Shown in pieces: positions 20,614-29,283 of a stretch of DNA of 31,301 bases. The stretch is from positions 1 through 31,301 of the forward strand of contig CALSCR010000174.1 in assembly GCA_943704495.1 (NCBI GenBank). Direction: 5' to 3'. The notes under the pieces were generated by a model. It was not told the origin of the DNA, searched no databases, and was given only the letters and a program-made list of their open reading frames with translations. Numbering within the stretch: position 1 is the first letter of the stretch; the number at the start of each line of letters is the position of its first letter. The DNA comes from Pigoraptor chileana (Eukaryota; Opisthokonta; Filasterea). Both the position numbers and the translations under genes were made by a program.

Positions 20614-22947
20614 CTAATACGTGAGCAGAATGGGGAAAAGAACGGGGTTGCCCGTACAGAGCATGAAGGTGCATGCTATTGCGACGCTTGCGATCGGCAC
20701 AAGATGCGACGACAGACACGAGGATGCTCTGATCCCACAGGGACTGCCATGCGCCGCAAAAAGTGTTGGCAGAACTGTAGCCGTGAGAAGAACCGCACGG
20801 AGGACTTCTGGAAGCAACTGGCGGCAACTGTCATTGCAGGTTCGTCCATATGATAATTAGAAAACTCGGTCAGAAAGTGGATTGAATTGGTTCAGACAAA
20901 ATGCTACTGGAGATGTGGAATAATCCCACTTGCCTTTCGTTTGCAATGCACCAGACGGCCGCGAATACAGAGGCGGCGGCGTATGCAATGTGATGCGGCA
21001 GTGACGCGCGCCCTTTTGCCTCATCCGACATGGTACACACAAACCGGCAGTGTTTTCCAAATGCGGCTGGCCAACCACGCGACATTGACTCCAAAAGGAG
21101 AAGATAGCATTGTTTGCGCCTTAAATGGCTGTATATGTCAGGTCCATATCTAAGCAATTCGGCCGCAACCGTCGACGCCAAAAGCGCAGAATAGAGGCGG
21201 GGATCCGTTCCAGGCGGTGCCCCGCAGCCACAAACCACGCGAATGAGTGCGTCGAAGGCATGCCACGTGACCAGCGGTGCAACGAGCCCCTTGGCGCAGT
21301 AGAAGAGGAAGAAGAACCGGACGCGCGTGCACATTCCGTTGTAGTGTGTGAAGGTAAAACGAGAAGAAGGCAGGGACAGAAGCGCCCTGTCGACTGCAAC
21401 CGCACACGCGCGCAGCTCTGGGACATGCACGGACGGTGTGCCTGTCTTACTCGAATTCTGGCGGCTGAGAACCGGGCTGTCGAGGGGTCCGATTTTCGGC
21501 GCCTTGAGTGAATCGGAGGGAATGGACGCAACTGACAAGAGTCGCGCGAGGATTTGTGCGTCGCCTTCGGTGTATCGCTGATGTTGCTTCATCCACGCGC
21601 ACGTATCGCCAGCGAAATGACCCTTATGAATGTCCGCACATCAGAAAGCATGCAAATTAGTGCACATGATATGTGTGCAAACTCCAGTCAGTATGTATGC
21701 GTGTGCCGTGTGTGTATTTGTGCTTGTGCGTGTGCGAGTGTGCGTGTTTCAAGTTGTATAAGTGTAGTGTGACGCGTAGCAGTAAAGGTAGCATAAATTG
21801 CTCAATATCACTGCCACTTTGCCGAATTCTTGAAAGCAAACAAGCAATCACTCACAGACAGGTGCCCATCACTCCCGCCACCACGACCCACCTCCGCCAC
21901 TGTCTCTGGATGGTATCTCGCCGTCCATCCCGCCCCCGCAAGCTGTGCAGTCAGGGCCATGTCCTCCGTGACGCACGATTCCGGAAATCCGCCAACGCTG
22001 TCGACAGCAGCACGCCGATACATCACATTCGATCCTGTTGAGCAAATGTGTCCCCACCCGTCACGTGCCGCCTGCGTAACATTGTGGAACGCATCCGACT
22101 CGCGTAGCATCCACGACACGGGTGATTCTTTTTCCGGTGCAAAAAAGCGCTGCGGTGCCTGCACAAAGGCAACCTGAGGATCGCTTTCGAGATGCGGGAG
22201 GAGAGATCCAAGTATGGTCGCTCGGCACTGCATGTCTGCATCCAACACGAGAAAGTGATCGGGTGACAACGACGAATGATGGATGGCGAATGGATTCGAA
22301 GGTGCATCTGGTCGGCGTGGATCGTATTGCAGGGCAATGCACGATTTTTTGCGTTGCATGGGCGTCACGGATCCCGGGCGAGTGTTGTTGTTGCGAGTGA
22401 ACATTGAAATGTAATTGTTGAGATTCCCCGCCTTTGCACCCTTATTATCGCCTCTTCGCACGTATATAAATCGGCGGTTGCATGTCGATCCCACCGCCGA
22501 GCACAGATCCCGCGGGAAGCTGGATGCATCATGGCCGTCATCAAGCACAAAAATGCGAAGCCAATCTGTTGGGTATTCGACAGACAACGCGTTTCGGAGA
22601 GTGACAGCTACGACTTCCAGGGGCTCCTTATAGCAGCAAATCACAATATCCACGCGCGGTGTCGCCACTTCGCAGGCCACTGCATCCCTTTCCGAAGACA
22701 ACGCAACCGCGGGGCACTTTCGCGCATCGCCAAGAAGGAGCGTAAAGTGGAAGGCAGCCATCCCAAGCATCACACATTCGCAGGCGAGAAATGCCGTCTC
22801 GTAGACATTTGCCACCGCGGATGCACGCAGGGTCAGGTGCCACCCCATGAGTGTTATGACGACGGCCCACAGAAAGCCGTATGCGCGCATGACGGTCGTA
22901 CTTCGGTGATGGTGCGGTGTGCCATGATGCACGTCAGGGGTGTCCAT
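20614..22947 (-). CDS. Cellulose-synthase-like family 2 glycosyltransferase, 3 exons
   Basis: Membrane processive glycosyltransferase, likely making a beta-linked polysaccharide from a UDP-sugar. Exons (minus order) are 22947-21892, 21622-20934 and 20827-20614, 652 residues. Two N-terminal membrane segments (about 21-40 and 51-72) precede the GT-A core: CCYKEP (104-109), VLDDG (134-138), KAGNLN (172-177), LDAD (235-238) and TED (327-329). After a phase 0 splice comes WMKQHQRYTEG (362-372), which replaces the family's Q-x-x-R-W with a final Tyr. More hydrophobic segments follow, including LLTATVLPTLFAA in exon 3. Intron 2 is modelled as GC-AG (AG|GCAAGT), which keeps the hydrophobic frame. A weaker GT donor 6 nt downstream would give a different hydrophilic tail. 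The product cannot be told from sequence; cellulose is the default guess, but chitin-like or other glucans are possible. Confidence 0.85.
20828..20933 (-). other. Probable GC-AG intron (glycosyltransferase intron 2)
   Basis: The donor GAAAG|GCAAGT matches the GC-AG consensus perfectly. The acceptor is GACAG at 20828-20829. This choice restores a frame rich in membrane-like residues to the stop at 20614. A competing GT donor (CAA|GTGGGA) 6 nt downstream shifts the frame. Confidence 0.65.
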
Positions 22948-24247
22948 CTTGATCACACTTGAACGCAGCCGTGGCTTTTTCGCGCTAATCGAAATCCAAT
23001 TGCAGTGTTCTGATGGAATATTACAAAGGTATCTGCGATAGCCTGGTGGTGAAAGCGCATTTACTTACTCCGTTGTGTCGCTCGTTTATTACCTATTTTA
23101 CGATATAGCTTTTGAACGCGCAGACAAGTATGAGTTAGAAGGGTCTCTCTCCACCAGACAGATCTCACTCGAGCACCAACATGTTGCGCATGCGCAACAG
23201 CGAAACCACAACTCACGCGCTGATCTGTGAGGGAACGAAAGCAAGAGACTTTGTTTGGACGATTGCATCGCAAGTGTGTTGAGAAGGCTAAGACTTGCTG
23301 ATTGGGGTGCAGTTACGGTGCACTCTATCCGAAAAGCGTCACAGCAAACAAAAGGTGCGCATTCCAGTCGGCGCTCCAAAACAAACCAGCGCGTGGTAAG
23401 CGGCTCGTGCATTGTGTGCGTGGACGTGTCGGTATGTGTCTGTGTGTGTACGTGTGTGCCTGTTTGTGTCTGCGTTGAGTGTGTGCATGTGTGGTGTTTG
23501 CATCCATATTGTCCCCGCGTGCAAAAGGGACACCCTTAACCTATTATCCTTTATGAAGACGATTTCCCCATCCAGCATAACGGGTACCGCCAAAGCGTGA
23601 GTGGAATGAGAGGAATGCCGACAGGAGGCTGTTACACCGGAATGTACCCGAGCACAGTAATTTGGAAATCTTCACAAATCTCCAAACATTATTGTCACGG
23701 GTCTAATTTATCTGTGCCGACGCCGGTAGTAACAAGTCAAGGCGTAAGTCCCCATGTAAACAAGTGTGCGATCTTTCCTGCTTGCCGACATTGTATAACT
23801 CTTTCAGGCGCTTCATACCACTGACACTGACATCAAAGGAAAACAGGTCACTCTGTTTTGTACAGATGATTAGGAATAATAATAGTTCTTCCTGTCCGCA
23901 GTCATCCGCATTAAATGTAAAACAACCACGAATTCAAGTGGGTGTGTCAGAACCTGTAGGCAGTCTATGACCCGCATACAAACATTTGCACAGTTGCTGG
24001 AGGTGTCTTAGCCATTAGGTCATATCTTTTGAGTTGAACTCTAAAGTACATTCAATGTAAGTCACATCAGGCAAAAAAAACACGCACAATAAAAGTGCTC
24101 CACCGGAACGAACAAACAACGTAGGCTTCCGGCCAAGCACTGACCATGGACAACACAGTCCTCCTTCCCTTAATCACTCACATGCGTGACATGACAACAA
24201 GAGAAAGGGAGCACGAACAGCAGTCACGCACGCGACGCAATGACAAT
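22948..24247. other. Spacer between the glycosyltransferase and TRAP-beta genes
   Basis: This 1.3 kb lies upstream of the glycosyltransferase and downstream of TRAP-beta. It has an ATTGG box at 23301-23305, about 355 bp upstream of the glycosyltransferase ATG, and a GT-rich stretch at roughly 23415-23510. The short ORFs on both strands carry no family features. I see nothing else in it. Confidence 0.5.
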
Positions 24248-24671
24248 TTACGAGCGCTTCGTCTTGGTGAGCTGTGAGCCGATGGCCTCATACTTGGCGT
24301 AGCTCGAGTACCAGAGGAAGAAGGGAACGACAACGGGGAAGATGGCGAGGATCGCAAAGTAGCCCCACTGGACCTGCGGGCGCATGACACAAGGCAACGG
24401 CGCACAGCACGGAAAAGACAGAAGGTCAATCAAACAGATACACATTAGACAGGGATTGCAGACGAAACATCATGCAGTGGATTATAGGCTGGACAACAGC
24501 AAATGCAGCAATGAATGCCTACAGATGCAAGGCCATCTGCAATACCAATCTACAATACCATCAGCAGAGAAACGCAGAGTGCAAGTCAACTCCCGTGGCA
24601 GTATGCCCGTGGCACAACAAGAGGATGATTATAGCAATACACCACACCGATCTTAACAATCGCCGACTGCA

Positions 24672-24711
<40 letters not shown>

Positions 24712-26476
24712 GACAAGCAAAGCAGGCGGAATGCATACCCAGTGAGGGGCATACTTGACATCGTAGTCCTTGGACCGCATGAAGGCAGCCTGGCCGAGGG
24801 AGCTTGTCAGACCAGTCTGCAAACCGGCGTGTGTTTAATGGAAGCAAATAAGCATATCCGGGGAGAGCATTAGTACTGAACTAAAACCCCGTTCCAAACA
24901 TAAGCGAGCACATGGAGAAAAGATGGTGAAAGGTGCGCTCTCATCAGTGTAAACGTATTCACAAAGCACACAAAAAGAAAAAGAGACACACATCGGTGAG
25001 ATAATGATGGACAACACTGAAGATGCAAAACAAAAAGGGTGTCACTGATGAAAAAACGAAACACGCCAAACAGCCACACAACACCACACAACTCGAGAAA
25101 TTGCGAGAAGAGTGTCATTGAAAAAGGAATAACCAAATGCATAGTGCAATCCGCACGAATCATTGAGGGAAAAAAGGAGAATGTAGTAGACATGCGCCCA
25201 AAGCCACGGAAAATAACAAGCAAAAAATGTGACAATCGTGGCAATTAGCCATCACAGAACATCAACGTCAAAAACAAACAATAAAAAATGAGGGATTCAA
25301 GCCGGTGTAGAAGGCTTTGCCACGGGACTTAAACAACACAAACTACGGAGAGCTAAGCAATGATAACGGCTTCGAGAATTGACTCAACGAGACAGGGGCA
25401 GTAGAAGTAAAATAGAAATAAAAGTAGGTTATATGCCTACGATGCCAATCTGTCCACTTTGCCCAACAGAGAGAGATAGGGCTGCACATACCTGGACAAA
25501 CTCAGAGTCCTCGTTGGGGCGGTACGAAACGCGCGCGGCGGTGAAGTTGTAGTAACCGGCCGCAATGGGGCGCACAATCACAGAGTGGGTGACGTTGGTG
25601 TTACTGTGCACATATAGAACACCAAGGGGAAGCGGAGGGTTCCGAGTCGCAAAGAGGAAAGGTCAAGGAGCACAACACTAGCGGCGGAGGTATTGCGGGT
25701 CAAATGATCAGACAAGTATATGGTACTCGAGGAACGAAAGAGACGTGTTTAGAATGCAAGTCAGCGTCATAGGCTCTGTTGCCCATGGACTTCACAAGAG
25801 GAAGGGGACGAGCGAGAGAAACAAGAAGACTTTGAAACTGAGGGCAAAAAGTATGCAACAAATCGGCACATCAAGCCAAACCCGGCAAACAAAAAAATGG
25901 AGACGCTTTTGCATAATGTGTGAATTGGCATATGTTGGATACGGGGCAATGCGCTCCCAGTGGGCAGTCTGGAGACCTGCGATGGGAGTGAAAAACTCGG
26001 TGGGGAACCCGCTCTCCTCCAGGGAAACCTCAAGCGCGGGTCTGTGGTGTGGTCGCGTTTGTGCGTGTGAAGGTGGACGTATGTATGATGCATCACACGG
26101 TGCATGGGTGGTATTCACATGTGTGTGCGGAAGAAATATGCGATGGATGCAGAAGGACGAAGATAAATAATAAGATTAATTGCAAGCAACTGTAAAGCAA
26201 GACCAAAATGCGATTATTTGCAGGCCGACATATATGAGCAAACGCAGAGCCGTTTCCAAGGGGCATCTCTGCACTTCTTTCAATCTGCAACCGCGCATCC
26301 ACTTGCACACACAAAACGCACCCAGATCCAACGTTGAAGAGATGGTACACCATGGTGAGATCCTTGCCCTCGACCAAGATCTCGTTCAGCAGAGTCTTAA
26401 CGGCCACGAGGCGACCCGTGTTCTCCGCCGCAAACGCCACACTCACAAGAGCGAGGAGGAAAACAACCGACTTCAT
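24248..26476 (-). CDS. SSR2: Translocon-associated protein subunit beta (TRAP-beta), 5 exons
   Basis: Subunit of the TRAP complex that assists Sec61 translocation at the ER membrane. Exons (minus order): 26476-26322, 26041-25943, 25603-25492, 24816-24739, 24373-24248; 189 residues against 183 in human SSR2. Residues 1-16 are a signal peptide (MKSVVFLLALVSVAFA). The lumenal domain follows with LVEGKDLTMVYHLFNVGSG, HWERIAPNTNVTHSVIVRP and AAGYYNFTAARVSYRP, each aligned by eye with human TRAP-beta. NVT and NFT are likely N-glycosylation sites at the same places as in animals. One membrane segment (YFAILAIFPVVVPFFLWY) is followed by a short basic cytosolic tail ending KTKRS, a KxKxx ER-retrieval form like human KTKKN. 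All introns are GT-AG in frame. Intron 4 contains a (CA)n tract, which is (GT)n in the sense strand. Confidence 0.95.
24672..24711. repeat. (CA)n microsatellite in TRAP-beta intron 4
   Basis: Pure CA run about 40 bp long within the intron between exons 4 and 5. On the coding strand it is GT, as in MDH introns 1 and 8. Confidence 0.95.
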
Positions 26477-27267
26477 CTGTATAGGATTAATAAATTTGTT
26501 GTGGGTATTTTTGTTCCGCCAATAAATAAGAATGAATCTTTCCAAAATTCCCAAAGAGAAATGTTTGATTAACGTGCGCATGAGCAGGTTCAACCCTCGA
26601 GTGCATAAGATTGACCGTGGCTCTCTCAACCATCCAAATGTGTCGTGACGGAGAAATCATCGCTCCATCAACTGACCATTTTCGTCTTGTTTCTTCTATT
26701 CCGTCACAAAAACAATCAGCACAATATTATTATCGAGGACACTTCAAATATCTTCACACTGTAAAGATTAAAATAGAAAGTGCAGTGCGTTTGCATGCGA
26801 CAGAGTGCATTGGGATCGTGATGCGCACCGATTGGAAAGAAAGGGAAGGCCTGGAAGAAGGTATCAGCCTATAAAATAATTATGCATTTCATACTGTTTT
26901 GATACCTAAGGGACCTCCCGAATAATAGCGCTTCCCTCTTGAAAGCATGGAGAGTGAATCCGAGCCACCTCAATATGAGCGAATAGTAAGAACAAGCCCC
27001 TCAGAACTCTATAGACAACCTATAATATTATGATGGCATAATATCTGCTTATTGCCCGAATTTGGAACTGTGGCTGAACAGCTGATCCGATTGTGCAATT
27101 GCCGAGAACTCGGCAAACTCTTTCATTTGTGGACGACACAACACACAAGACAATTCAATTAATATCAGTTTTATCATTCCCGTGCACTATGGTATGTATT
27201 ATTGTGTGTATTATATATGAAACATACACATAAACACACACGCGGTGTATTATATATGAATGCCCAG
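26477..27267. other. Upstream region of TRAP-beta
   Basis: About 0.8 kb of AT-rich spacer. It has an ATTGG box near 26830-26834 and a 16-bp direct repeat, GTGTATTATATATGAA, at 27206-27221 and 27245-27260, just beyond the stop codon of the next gene. That repeat may belong to its 3' UTR. No other gene is recognised. Confidence 0.5.
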
Positions 27268-28390
27268 CTACGAGAGCAGAGTGGAATCTTTCCCGTGAAG
27301 GAGCTCATAGAATTCGGCGCCGTCAAAGTCGAGGATCGATTGGGCATCGACGGGATCCGCTGGCTGTGAATAGAAAGTAACAGTATGGATCACCGTCGAA
27401 GTGTCAGTAGAGGCGGGTTTGTAACGAGCGTGACGAAAAAATGCAGAACGAGCAAAGTATTTTGAAGTTGCATCAGCATACCTGCATCATTTCGAATTCG
27501 GCGAAAAAATCATGTGCGTGCGTCACCTGCTGATAGCAAGAGGCACGGCTGTCAAATCGGTGATGCGAGATGTACGTTGACTCACAGGTTTGACATCTTC
27601 AGTTGGCATATCACGCTGTATGAAAACATGTCTTACCTCACTCACAAACGATGCACCGAAGATTCGATTGCAAAGCGCGGCTGCACGAGCATCATGGGCT
27701 TGCAGCTGGCTGACACGGGCCATTTCGGTGCCTGACGCCCGAGACTGCTCCAATGCAATAGAGACATCAGTCGAGACCTTGAGAGCACTGCGCCTACATT
27801 CGCTCACAAAAGCTTCGTCGATTGGCTGTGCAAGGGCTGTCGGGTGCTCCTCAGCAAGATGCAAGACTCGATCGAGGCGCGCCAGCTCATAAATCTGCGC
27901 CAGTCGGAAGCGAATTAAATGTGGTGAGATTCACAAGATATGCAATCGGTGAGTCGGGGTTATCTGAACGCGCAATCCTACCAACCTCTTCGCACAGATC
28001 CTGGACTGCTGCCACGCCGAGCACACGTTGAAGGAGATCCGAGGCGGCCAGGAAGACCTGATAGACCTGCCCCAATCGAGGGCGGGGAAGTCGGCTGGAT
28101 GCGGCGTACTGTAGTGCGCCAGTCAGCTCCACGGCAAGTTGCACGACAAGCAAGGTGTTATCGGCCCACTCATCCATGGCGGGACGACTCAGCATCAGGG
28201 GGTAGTAATCGATCGCGTCTTGAATTGCACGCGCTTTCTCGACATCAGCCCACATGCCCGCGATTATGTTTTTCTCGGCGCGACACACGGCTTTGATGTT
28301 GGTGTAACCCCTCGGGATCTTGGTCCCCACAAGTCGAGCACTGAGGTTCGACTGGATGCGCTGGTGAAGCCGTCCGTTATCGGTGTCCAT
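27268..28390 (-). CDS. Unrecognised 268-residue helical protein, 4 exons
   Basis: I do not recognise the family. Exons (minus order) are 28390-27986, 27894-27637, 27529-27482 and 27363-27268, all phase 0 GT-AG. The frame is sustained over four exons with coding-like composition, so the gene is very likely real. The product has no signal peptide or membrane segment. It is rich in Ala, Leu, Arg and Glu and looks almost wholly alpha-helical. Visible stretches include RLVGTKIPRGYTNIKAVCRA, AIDYYPLMLSRPAMDEWADN, RVLGVAAVQDLCEE and SECRRSALKVSTDVSIALEQ. The C-terminus is acidic and aromatic (SILDFDGAEFYELL) and could be a short binding motif. The first donor, GAG|GTTGGT, is weak but is the only one that keeps the frame open. 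The exon 3 acceptor is CAGCAG, so one Gln may be optional. A helical-bundle adaptor or BAR-like fold is conceivable but unproven. Confidence 0.7.
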
Positions 28391-29283
28391 TGTGTCTTGA
28401 TTTAATTTATCTCCAACGAAGTAATAGCAAATGTGGGGCAGTGCTTTGTTCGTTGAAAGATGAACTCATTTTTATAGGTACGGCCGACACAACGAGAAAG
28501 GCACTGTGAAACTAACGGTACTAACACTATCAAGTGCTCGTCCTCAAAACTCAAATCTCAAAACTCAAATCTCAAATCTCAAATCTCAAATCTCAAAACT
28601 CAAAACTCAAAACTCAAAACTCAAAACTCAAAACTCACTCAAAACTCAAAACTCAAAACTTAAAAAATTTCACCCCCAAACCTTTATAAAAAGCATCGTG
28701 CAATCAATTCGTGCACGCATATGCTAGAAGATGCGTAAGAAAAGGGGCTGTTACAAAAATGTATGTCTGCAAGTGTTCACAGAAGGGATTTTGATTAATA
28801 TTCGCTGGTAGTACTTGAGTTGTCGGCTAAGCTTAGAAAACCAAAATTTCAAGAGCGACAATCTCTAGCCACAATCGGCGCAATCAACATAGCTCCCCTT
28901 GTACCCCTGTCAGCGATTGATGTGAATTTGAAGTGACAATTTGGGGCAGAATAGTCTGCACGTTCCAAATAAAATGCCGACTGATCCGGGGCAATCTGTC
29001 AGTTTTGACAAATGTTTTTTTGTGGACAAACTACAAAAATACTGACAACCTTGACAAAGCCACATCCAAAATATAATGTGTTGTGAAGGACAACATTATG
29101 TGCCCCTCATACTAAAACTGTCTTATACCTCCCCTTTGCCATCATACCAGTTTTCAGTATCTCTGCAACATACAAAGCCGCACATACCCCATTCAGATTA
29201 CGGTTTCATTTATACTGAGGTGTACAAGCACCTCGATTATTTGGGAATTGCTGCTTTGTGAAGATCGAACCGATGTTGCAACA
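28391..29283. promoter_or_regulatory. Head-to-head spacer between two divergent genes
   Basis: This 0.9 kb must carry the 5' regions of both the 268-residue-protein gene (-) and the Sel1-repeat gene (+). It includes the heptamer array at 28543-28658 and AT-rich sequence after it. A TTTATA stretch near 29210 lies about 75 nt before the plus-strand ATG. No coding exon is evident. Confidence 0.45.
28543..28658. repeat. CTCAAAA/CTCAAAT heptamer array
   Basis: Sixteen full 7-bp units plus one truncated CTCA unit. The order runs two mixed pairs, then a block of CTCAAAT, then a block of CTCAAAA. The unit is not one of the telomere repeats I know. It lies about 150-270 bp upstream of the minus-strand gene start at 28390. 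Confidence 0.97.

Noticed and set aside
20560-20616. Read-through of the glycosyltransferase stop (TAG CTA)
   Set aside because: The in-frame extension is short, ends in Ser-Cys-Ser and carries no targeting signal or family similarity.
23255-23824. Short ORFs on both strands in the spacer upstream of the glycosyltransferase
   Set aside because: Partly GT-repeat translation, with no consistent splice structure or domain.
28543-28658. Interstitial telomere repeat or CRISPR-like array
   Set aside because: The unit CTCAAAA/TTTTGAG does not match known telomere repeats, and there are no spacers between units.
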